Shown here: piece by piece, positions 57,673-64,000 of the stretch
How the letters are laid out: each line of letters starts with the position of its first letter
Numbering within the stretch: the stretch's first letter is position 1
Assembly: GCF_041080865.1 (NCBI RefSeq)
Contig: NZ_CP160906.1
Span: 1,736,001-1,800,000, forward strand
Length of the DNA: 64,000 nt
Direction of reading: 5' to 3'
From: Psychromonas sp. MME1
GTDB taxonomy: Bacteria; Pseudomonadota; Gammaproteobacteria; Enterobacterales; Psychromonadaceae
Notes under the pieces: model-generated
Told to the model about the DNA's origin: nothing
The model's input: the letters and a program-made list of their open reading frames with translations, nothing else
Databases searched by the model: none
Position numbers and translations under genes: made by a program

Positions 57673-59694
57673 TTATACTTTAAAACGATGCACCAATTCA
57701 TTTTGTTGATGAGCTAACTCATCTAATTGACCAGTCACCTGTGTGACTTTTTCCATTGAAGAATTGTTATCATCCGCTATCTGGCTAATGTTTTCTAGGC
57801 TCCGAGCGATCGAATTCGTTGTTGAGCTTTGCTCATCAGCAGCACTAGCAATATGATAGCTCATTTTACTTATTTCAATAATATTTGCCTGAATTTCTTC
57901 CATTGCACTATTAGCATTGGATGTTTGCATTAAGGTTTTATTCATTTCGCTGACACAACCTTGCATTACTGTAGAGGCTTGCCCCGATTTTGACTGGAGG
58001 TTATTAATCATATCTTCAATTTCAGCCGTTGATTTTGTCGTCCTTTCAGCTAAAACTCGCACTTCATCGGCCACAACAGCAAAACCTCTTCCTAGCTCAC
58101 CAGCGCGAGCCGCTTCAATGGCGGCATTAAGCGCAAGTAAATTGGTCTGTGCGGCTATATGACGAATAACATCCAAAATAGAGCCTATGTTACTACTCAT
58201 ATCTTGCACCGTTAAAACAACTGTAACCGATTCATTCAATTTATCCGATAATTGATGAATGGTAGAAATGTTATCACTCATGATATCGCGCCCAGTTTGC
58301 GCAGAGACTTCAACATCACGAACCTTATCCATAGAGCTCTGTGCGCTAGATGCAACATCTTTAACGGAATGCTCCATCTCTGTCATTGCTGTTGCCACCG
58401 AGGCTGTTTGATTACGCTGTTCATTCAAACGCGCCCTAGAGACCTCCATGACTGATTTATTTTGAGCAGATACTTCGGCTAAATCGCCGGCTGTTGCACT
58501 TAATTTACGCAATATATTTTGCAGATTAGATGCAAGTGTATTTATATGGTCACTAAGTTGGTTAAATTCAATAAATGTATTGCTATTCACTCTAACGGTC
58601 ATATCCCCTGCCGTTAATGCTTCAAGTGCGTTAAGAATAGAAATGAGTGGTTTACGCACATTCTGAGAAAGTAACCACGCAAGAAAAAGTAAGAATACCG
58701 TAACGCCACCTCCAATTAAAAGCGCCTGAGCATAACCATCCAAATAGATTTCATTCGCAGTTTCAATCGAATTGGTAAGTAATCGCTCACCCTCACCTCG
58801 AAACTGAGCAAGAATAGTCATTGCTTGATCAATTTCAGCAGCTAGGACAGATATGTTCGCATATAAAAGAACCCGGGCATTAACGAACATGAAATGCTGA
58901 TCAAGCACCCCTCCTTTACTACCTACATCTTCGATGAACTGCATCGTCGATGCCTCAAACTCCTCCTTGAAACCAGGTAATTGAGTGGCAATACTCTGAT
59001 AAGCAAACTTCAATCGTGTCACACTTCGCTTGTTGGTTTTTATTGCTTGGCTAATTTTATTGATATCATCACTGGAAAGTGCATCGGAAGTGATTGTTTC
59101 AATTGACTTTAATTTATCAAAATATCCTTTTGCTAAGATTTTAACAATATCAGTGCCTTTTTCATTAATATATTCAATCATCCCTAAACGTAAATCAGTT
59201 TGTAGCTTTTGAAAGCGACGTGCTGTTATCTGCCGTTCTTGTTGCGCAGATAATTGCATTTTGTAATTATTCATCGCGATATTTGATTCAGTAAAGTAAC
59301 GCTCCTCTAGAGCCTGTAATTCACTTAATTGTCCATTTAATTTGGGATTTTCGGCGCTCAATGAGGCCAATTTGGTCAGCGTATTACTAAAGTCCTGATG
59401 TGCTAAGCTAAATTTTTCTTCGTAACTTTGCATTCGTAGCGCATCTTGGCTGGTTAAAAAATCTTTAAATGTTTTATCAGCAATCAGTAACTTGACGCTA
59501 CTTTGATTGGCTAACGTCACAAGCGGCAAAACATCCATACTCACGGATTCAAGCTCATTATAAATACGACTTGTACCGTTCAACATTAACATCACAGTCG
59601 CAATAAATAGTGCTACCATCACGGAAAATCCGGCGTACATCCTTTTAATTACGGAAGTTTGTCTATTTATTTTTAGCATATTTTTAAATTCCAT
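57673..59694 (-). CDS. Methyl-accepting chemotaxis protein under the glucan regulon
   Basis: 673 residues from the ATG at 59694, preceded at a distance by GAGAGG. First membrane helix [20 protein letters not shown] (about 19-38), a long helical periplasmic sensor (40-320), second membrane helix [19 protein letters not shown] (about 325-343), HAMP (about 345-400) and a signalling domain whose hairpin tip [20 protein letters not shown] is near-canonical (about 510). It senses a ligand and feeds CheA/CheW. A LacI-type palindrome 24 bp before the start ties it to glucan use, so it may sense laminari-oligosaccharides or a binding protein. That ligand is inference. Confidence 0.9.
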   Translation of the reverse strand: MEFKNMLKINRQTSVIKRMYAGFSVMVALFIATVMLMLNGTSRIYNELESVSMDVLPLVTLANQSSVKLLIADKTFKDFLTSQDALRMQSYEEKFSLAHQDFSNTLTKLASLSAENPKLNGQLSELQALEERYFTESNIAMNNYKMQLSAQQERQITARRFQKLQTDLRLGMIEYINEKGTDIVKILAKGYFDKLKSIETITSDALSSDDINKISQAIKTNKRSVTRLKFAYQSIATQLPGFKEEFEASTMQFIEDVGSKGGVLDQHFMFVNARVLLYANISVLAAEIDQAMTILAQFRGEGERLLTNSIETANEIYLDGYAQALLIGGGVTVFLLFLAWLLSQNVRKPLISILNALEALTAGDMTVRVNSNTFIEFNQLSDHINTLASNLQNILRKLSATAGDLAEVSAQNKSVMEVSRARLNEQRNQTASVATAMTEMEHSVKDVASSAQSSMDKVRDVEVSAQTGRDIMSDNISTIHQLSDKLNESVTVVLTVQDMSSNIGSILDVIRHIAAQTNLLALNAAIEAARAGELGRGFAVVADEVRVLAERTTKSTAEIEDMINNLQSKSGQASTVMQGCVSEMNKTLMQTSNANSAMEEIQANIIEISKMSYHIASAADEQSSTTNSIARSLENISQIADDNNSSMEKVTQVTGQLDELAHQQNELVHRFKV

Positions 59695-59717
59695 TCTGAA
59701 AACAACCTCTCTCACAA

Positions 59718-59729
59718 GTAAACGCTTAC
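59718..59729. promoter_or_regulatory. LacI-type operator 9 (before the chemoreceptor)
   Basis: GTAAACGCTTAC, 24 bp upstream of the MCP start. The centre has AACGCTT instead of AAGCGCTT, like operator 7. Confidence 0.7.
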
Positions 59730-60021
59730 TCTTTTTATTTATTAACTAGCAGTACATTTAGGGAATAATTGGTAGGATATATTACGGGGCACTATTATTT
59801 TATTTTTCAAAATCAGCCATTTCACAGCACCTAGAAAATTAAAAAATCGAGCTGTTTTCATCGATAGCAGCAATAACTACTGCCCAGATAAATGTAAGTT
59901 TACAGTCGCATCCTTGATATTATTTTTGTAGGCTAGTCAATTTATCTAATGATTTCAAAGCAACTGGGCAATCTATTGCCGAAAGCGTAGCGCTACAAAT
60001 GCTGCAATATTAATAAAATAA

Positions 60022-60052
60022 AAAGGGCCATTACAATCGCGTATGGCCCTTT
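60022..60052 (-). terminator. Terminator after the porin gene
   Basis: AAAGGGCCAT and ATGGCCCTTT, ten perfect pairs, 23 bp past the porin stop on the minus strand. Confidence 0.8.
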
Positions 60053-60075
60053 AAAGTGACAAAACTACTTATCGT

Positions 60076-61359
60076 TTACCACCACATGTCAGCTTGTAAA
60101 CCAAGTATAAAGTCACTATCACCATTATTAGTTCCTGCATGGTCTAAATATGTACCTAGCAGTCTAATTTCAGGTGCAGGGCCTTGACCTGTTCCTATAA
60201 TCCACGTTGGGGCAAGGGTTGCTTTCGCGTTATTGCCCTTATAAGTTTCATTACCGTTTGAGTCTTCTGCATAGGCATGAGACACACCAAATTCAGTTGC
60301 GATAAAGAAGTTATCAAAAACAGGGAAAGTTGGACGGATCATTGCCGAAGTCCAGTAATTATAGCTGCTATCATCATTATCATTGTACTGAGCTTGTAAT
60401 GCAGGGAACAAGTTAATGCCGTTCTCTAGGAAGTAACCACCCCAAAGTAAAAAGCGCGCTGACTGATCCTTTTCGTCAATATAAGTCATTCTATCTGGAC
60501 CTGGACCACCAGCAACCCAACCGTTATAAACATTAAGCGTACCACCAAGTAATTGATGAGAGCCTAAACCACGACCGGCTTGCAAAATAACTTTAGAGAA
60601 GCCATTACCAGGTAAACCCACGAAACTATCTAGATGAACAATACCTGTTACATCAAAGCCCTTTTCTGCGTATTCATTCCCAGCCTCATCCCAGTTATCT
60701 GGCATGCCCTTTAACTGGCCATGTAACTCGAAACTGCCAAAATTTGCACCGACGTGAATAGAGTGCATTAAATTATTGGTATTATTACCCCAACGACCAT
60801 CTGGATTATTACGATCACTGGTCATGTATGCAAAATCATATTTAACATCACCAATTTCATAATCAGCCAGACCAATACCTAAGCCTGACATTTGTGTGTA
60901 GAAGAAATCCGTCATAAAGATATAATTGTCTTTACCGTAATCGCGTTTACCCGCCCAAAATGTTCCCGTTTCAGTCAAACCACCAAATTCAACATAGGTT
61001 TGTCCAAAACCCATACTATTAGACGTTGAATCAGCATCTACCGAAGAACCCAGTGCTTTATCATCCCCTGTACCAGCAACCGCAACATGAATACGGATAG
61101 ATTTACCATCATCAAAGGCCCATTTTTTTACTAATTCAAAGTTCATATCATTATCAGACTCAATACCTAAACGCCCTAACTGCTCTTTCGATGCGGGGAA
61201 TTTAGCGCGTTTATAATCATCCTTTGAACTAACTAAAACACCTGAACGAAAGTAACCGTGAAATTCTATACCATCTGTTGTAGCAGCATTAGATGTAGTC
61301 GTAACGGACAATGTTGATGTAGCAAGAAGACATGCGAGTGTTAATTTTGATAGTTTCAT
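60076..61359 (-). CDS. LamB-like maltoporin-family outer-membrane channel
   Basis: 427 residues from the ATG at 61359, chosen for GGAGT upstream and an immediate signal peptide (MKLSKLTLACLLATSTLSV, cut after SNA); the frame is open 39 codons further but crosses the operator. The mature start IEFHGYFRSGVLVSS is the LamB first strand; GRLGIESDNDMNFEL, YVEFGG, FWAGKRDYGKDNYIF and a final aromatic MWW agree. Probably lets glucan oligosaccharides cross the outer membrane. Three sites (operators 10 and 11, and a CRP-like site) lie between it and the divergent regulator gene. Confidence 0.9.
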   Translation of the reverse strand: MKLSKLTLACLLATSTLSVTTTSNAATTDGIEFHGYFRSGVLVSSKDDYKRAKFPASKEQLGRLGIESDNDMNFELVKKWAFDDGKSIRIHVAVAGTGDDKALGSSVDADSTSNSMGFGQTYVEFGGLTETGTFWAGKRDYGKDNYIFMTDFFYTQMSGLGIGLADYEIGDVKYDFAYMTSDRNNPDGRWGNNTNNLMHSIHVGANFGSFELHGQLKGMPDNWDEAGNEYAEKGFDVTGIVHLDSFVGLPGNGFSKVILQAGRGLGSHQLLGGTLNVYNGWVAGGPGPDRMTYIDEKDQSARFLLWGGYFLENGINLFPALQAQYNDNDDSSYNYWTSAMIRPTFPVFDNFFIATEFGVSHAYAEDSNGNETYKGNNAKATLAPTWIIGTGQGPAPEIRLLGTYLDHAGTNNGDSDFILGLQADMWW

Positions 61360-61419
61360 TGTAACTCCATAATGTATTTGTATTTCCGTGTATTGATCAA
61401 GATAACAACAAAGCGCACT

Positions 61420-61431
61420 GAAAGCGCTTTC
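61420..61431. promoter_or_regulatory. LacI-type operator 10 (before the porin)
   Basis: GAAAGCGCTTTC, perfect palindrome identical to operator 3, 61 bp upstream of the porin ATG. Confidence 0.8.
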
Positions 61432-61559
61432 TTTGATTGTTAAAAAAAAAGCCAAATATGATAAGGTAACAGTCAATAGAGCAGTTAAAATCCATTAGCT
61501 AACTTCAGATGCAAGTATAAAGAAAAAAAAGCAGATAAAAAGTGAGCCACATCACCAAT

Positions 61560-61571
61560 GTAAGCGCTTTC
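61560..61571. promoter_or_regulatory. LacI-type operator 11 (porin-regulator region)
   Basis: GTAAGCGCTTTC, 140 bp from operator 10 and 180 bp from operator 12; a good distance for looping between the porin and regulator promoters. Confidence 0.75.
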
Positions 61572-61572
61572 A

Positions 61573-61588
61573 TGTGATTATGATCTCA
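61573..61588. promoter_or_regulatory. Candidate CRP (cAMP receptor protein) site
   Basis: TGTGA-TTATGA-TCTCA, one mismatch from the TGTGA-N6-TCACA consensus, next to operator 11. Suggests catabolite control of the porin as in maltose systems. Single weak match. Confidence 0.4.
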
Positions 61589-61739
61589 CTCTATTAATTA
61601 CGCAGTGAACTAATATTTACAACAACAATAAAGGTAGCGCATTTCTTAAAGCTTAAACTTACCTGTTAAACGATCACCTTAATAAAAAAATATATGTGCA
61701 GTCAACACCATAAATGTGTTTTCTTTACCATAATTCAAC

Positions 61740-61751
61740 GAAAGCGCTTGC
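61740..61751. promoter_or_regulatory. LacI-type operator 12 (before the regulator itself)
   Basis: GAAAGCGCTTGC, 66 bp before the TTG start of the LacI-family gene. Implies autoregulation. Confidence 0.75.
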
Positions 61752-61817
61752 GCTGTATCCAAGCTAAGTTCAAAATCATCCACTTAGGTGTCACACAACA
61801 TAGATAAGGAGAGTAAG

Positions 61818-62816
61818 TTGATCACCATCAAAGAAGTCTCAGAGCTTGCCCAGGTTTCGCAAGCAACGGTTTCAAGAGTATTAAATGGCCATCCAACGGT
61901 CAAGGACTTCAACAAAAAGAAGGTCTTTGAAGCAATAGAACAATTAGGTTACAAGCCCAATGCCTTCGCACAGGCACTCGCATCTAGCCGCTCAAACAGC
62001 ATTGGAATGTTAGTAGGCTCTCTTGAAGGTCCCTTTTATGGGCCTTTGATGCATAATGCAGAAGATACACTTCGAAAAAAAAATATGCATTTAATTGTAA
62101 CGAGTGGGCAAGAATCCAAGGAAAAAGAGAAAGATTCGATTCGATTTCTTCAGTCTAAGCAAGTAGATGGTTTGATTATTCATTCAGATATGTTGTCTGA
62201 TGATGAATTGATAAAAATAGCAAATGACACGCCTGCCACCGTCATTTTAAACCGTTATATACCTGAATTAGCCAGCCAATGTATCTGTATCGATAATGAA
62301 CTTGGCGGTTATCTGGCGACTAAGCACCTACTTGAATCAGGACACAAAATCATTGCATGTATTACCGGTCAGCTTAGTAAAATTGATAGCCGTGATAGGT
62401 TACAGGGCTATCGTAATGCTCTGACTGAGTATGGCGTTCAATACGACGCGAGCTTAATTGTCGAAGGACGTTTTGACCATGATGGGAATCATGAAAAGGT
62501 CAGACGTTTATTAGATAGACGTAATGATATTACAGCTATTTTCTGTCAAAACGATAATATAGCACTGGCAGCCTATGATATATGTAGTGAAAGAGAGCTA
62601 AAGGTGGGTAAAGATATCTCGATTGTTGGTTACGATAATGATACTTACAGCCAACATATACGGCCGAGACTCACCACGGTTCACTTTCCTGTTATAGAAA
62701 TGGGTAGAGAGGCAGCCACTAGTGTACTTTCGCTGATCAGTAAATCAAACAATGCGTTACAGAACAAGTTGGAACCCGAACTTATATGTAGAAATTCAGT
62801 AAAAATTATAAAATAA
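61818..62816 (+). CDS. LacI-family repressor of the glucan locus
   Basis: 333 residues. Start is TTG at 61818: AAGGAG lies six bases upstream and the helix-turn-helix begins directly (ITIKEVSELAQVSQATVSRV), with LNGHPTVKDF and the hinge-helix region PNAFAQALASSRS. A GTG ten codons earlier is less likely. The periplasmic-binding-protein-like effector domain follows (NSIGMLVGSLEGPFYGPL, DGLIIHSD, GHKIIACITG, AIFCQNDNIALAAYD, ISIVGYDND). Such regulators bind 12-16 bp palindromes with a central CG, exactly the form of the 12 sites found here. Effector unknown, probably a laminari-oligosaccharide. A small hairpin (62900-62916) lies downstream. Confidence 0.92.
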   Translation: MITIKEVSELAQVSQATVSRVLNGHPTVKDFNKKKVFEAIEQLGYKPNAFAQALASSRSNSIGMLVGSLEGPFYGPLMHNAEDTLRKKNMHLIVTSGQESKEKEKDSIRFLQSKQVDGLIIHSDMLSDDELIKIANDTPATVILNRYIPELASQCICIDNELGGYLATKHLLESGHKIIACITGQLSKIDSRDRLQGYRNALTEYGVQYDASLIVEGRFDHDGNHEKVRRLLDRRNDITAIFCQNDNIALAAYDICSERELKVGKDISIVGYDNDTYSQHIRPRLTTVHFPVIEMGREAATSVLSLISKSNNALQNKLEPELICRNSVKIIK

Positions 62817-63180
62817 TTAAACTAACTTTTTAATCATAATCTCTTTTGCATTCTAAGTAATTATCAATAAAGAGGTAATGATATAACTCCTGTTTATATA
62901 GCCAGCCAGACTGGCTTCCCTCCTGTTTAACTTTTCAGACCAACCCGCATCAGCTCTATCTTATTGGTTAAAGCTAATCCAATAGTTTAGCAAACTGTGC
63001 CAACAATATTAAGCACCATTCTATATCTACTTTGGGAAAATTGTGTGCAAAAAAGGCAGTAAAACTGCCTTATATACATGCTGCTTCAAGATGCAAAGTC
63101 AGTAAGAGCAAGCGTGGTGATATGTGAAGCATAAAATTGCTAATGATATACTTTGCTCTCCCTCATTTTTCCTCAACAAG
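62817..63180. other. Intergenic, regulator to cupin-like gene
   Basis: Contains a short hairpin AGCCAG-CCAGA-CTGGCT (62900-62916), perhaps ending the regulator transcript, and the terminator at 63053. No gene or operator seen. Confidence 0.45.
63053..63071 (-). terminator. Terminator after the cupin-like gene
   Basis: AAGGCAGT and ACTGCCTT around AAA, with six T residues next on the minus strand. Intrinsic form. Confidence 0.75.
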
Positions 63181-63606
63181 CTATGACCAAAGTTCAGTCG
63201 TTATTGCTAGCAACTGATGACGGACAGTATCGTCAATCATTATCTTTGGAGAATTAGCATCATCGGTATCCTGATTCTCGACAATTAAGACTTTAGCATC
63301 AGCACTTAGTGTATGAGTATGGTAAATACCACGCTTAATGTTATAGACCTTGTTAATTTCCATATTCCAACTCGCGATCCCAGCAATGTTATTTTTTTCA
63401 TCTAGCTCTGCACAAAATAAAATACACTTACCAGATAACAATACAAACACTTCATCAGTTTCATTATGGCACTGAAAATTATCAATTTTATCTGCCTCTA
63501 ATTCATTGATATAATTGAGCATTGCAACTCGCCATGTCTGAAAATCAACGACGGGAGCATATCCCGTCGCATTAAATTCAGACACCTCTAATAGGTGACT
63601 GTTCAC
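63181..63606 (-). CDS. Small cupin-like protein
   Basis: 141 residues, predicted cytoplasmic, single beta-barrel. DNFQCHNETDEVFVLLSGKC, then KVYNIKRGIYHTHTLSADAKVLIVEN, follows the two cupin motifs (His ... Glu, then His-Thr-His). The metal-ligand pattern is plausible: His ~47, Glu ~52 and His in YHTH. It starts 8 bp after the upstream gene ends, so the two are coupled. Possibly a sugar-binding or isomerase-like cupin; substrate unknown. It is not preceded by the locus operator. Confidence 0.65.
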   Translation of the reverse strand: MNSHLLEVSEFNATGYAPVVDFQTWRVAMLNYINELEADKIDNFQCHNETDEVFVLLSGKCILFCAELDEKNNIAGIASWNMEINKVYNIKRGIYHTHTLSADAKVLIVENQDTDDANSPKIMIDDTVRHQLLAITTELWS

Positions 63607-63614
63607 GCTGACTC

Positions 63615-64000
63615 CTAATGAGATGGCAATAGCATACTTGCAGGAATATAAACATGTACCAGCTCAATGCCACCTTGACGAGAAAATATTTGACGACTTA
63701 TCAATGTACTCAGTGCTAATGTATTTAGTTGCAGATCAGCACCACTTTCATTCGTCACGACCACTCTAGCAGCCCCTTCCTCTACAATTTCATAGACAAA
63801 AGGTACTTGGCAGTATGTGAATGCTAATTGTTTTTCCGTCAGCCCCAATATTTGTACTTTATTTTTGATATTAATGAACTCAAATTCATCGTTAGCAGAA
63901 AGGAATTCGGTTTGCTTAAGCAACGTAGGTTGGAAATAAATTTTACCATCCTCAACAAGCAAGCCTAATTCGCCGAAGCGTGTTAATATTTCCTCTTTAA
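63615..64000 (-). CDS. C-terminal end of a larger protein, runs off right edge
   Basis: The last 127 residues or so are visible (...KEEILTRFGELGLLVEDGK, FQPTLLKQTEFL, LAFTYCQVPFVYEI ... VYIPASMLLPSH). The frame is open to the window end, so a TTG at 63962 is an internal leucine and not a start. The ending is beta-rich and reminds me of the C-terminal sandwich of large carbohydrate phosphorylases or glucosidases, but I cannot name a family. If it were a beta-1,3-glucan phosphorylase, it would complete the pathway inside the cell. That is speculation. Confidence 0.55.
   Translation of the reverse strand, partial: KEEILTRFGELGLLVEDGKIYFQPTLLKQTEFLSANDEFEFINIKNKVQILGLTEKQLAFTYCQVPFVYEIVEEGAARVVVTNESGADLQLNTLALSTLISRQIFSRQGGIELVHVYIPASMLLPSH

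Noticed and set aside
1-64000. CRISPR arrays, rRNA and complete tRNA genes
   Set aside because: No regularly spaced repeats and no full cloverleaf seen on either strand by reading; only the 19-base RNA-gene tail at 35820.

Overview
The window is AT-rich DNA from a marine, probably cold-adapted gammaproteobacterium. A Psychromonas-like genome is my best guess. That rests on gene content (recC-recB-recD order, a GlyGly-CTERM sorting signal, a LamB-type porin, AlpA, DUF2787 and RadC island genes) and is inference, not a database result.

Layout. (1) 1-13.7 kb is a defence-like island, almost all on the minus strand: a DUF4011 superfamily 1 helicase gene (frameshifted, runs off the left edge) behind mrr, a catalytic-domain-only tyrosine recombinase, two large PD-(D/E)XK-type proteins, a broken GIY-YIG gene, an ankyrin protein and mcrBC. 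McrB carries an EVE-like insert, and mcrC has an in-frame stop. (2) 13.8-22.6 kb is recC-recB-recD. (3) 22.7-28.9 kb holds a metallophosphoesterase, a 100-residue protein, an ADP-ribosylglycohydrolase and a PcfJ-like protein, all on the minus strand. Divergent from them is a BrxR/CapW-like WYL regulator with a clear promoter and a large palindrome at its start point, followed by a convergent HEPN protein. (4) 29-35.8 kb is a mobile-element region with two tandem copies of a RadC / DUF2787 / small recombinase module in different states of decay, plus AlpA and an inovirus Gp2-like gene. It ends at what looks like the last 19 bases of a tmRNA (or tRNA) gene, a likely attachment site. (5) 36-41.3 kb has a split PEP-CTERM-like secreted protein and a two-gene envelope operon (DUF4384 protein and a CHAT-TPR lipoprotein). 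(6) 41.4-62.8 kb is a beta-1,3-glucan (laminarin-type) utilisation locus: a MalM-like lipoprotein, two GH16 enzymes, a GH17 enzyme, two very large non-catalytic binding-module lipoproteins, a chemoreceptor, a LamB-like porin and a LacI-family regulator. (7) 63.2-64 kb has a cupin-like gene and the C-terminal end of a larger protein.

How region 6 works together. Twelve copies of the palindrome GNAARCGCTTNC sit in front of nearly every gene from the MalM-like gene to the LacI-family gene, and I saw none of comparable quality in the first 41 kb. The simplest reading is one autoregulated repressor controlling surface capture (two multi-module lipoproteins), cleavage (GH16, GH16, GH17), outer-membrane entry (porin, MalM-like) and chemotaxis (MCP).

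Data caution. At least six genes are each split by one apparent single-base shift, mostly a missing base, in both decayed-looking and otherwise healthy loci. Some may be sequencing errors. The mcrC stop codon, the RadC internal deletion and the recombinase remnant are not of that kind and look like real decay.
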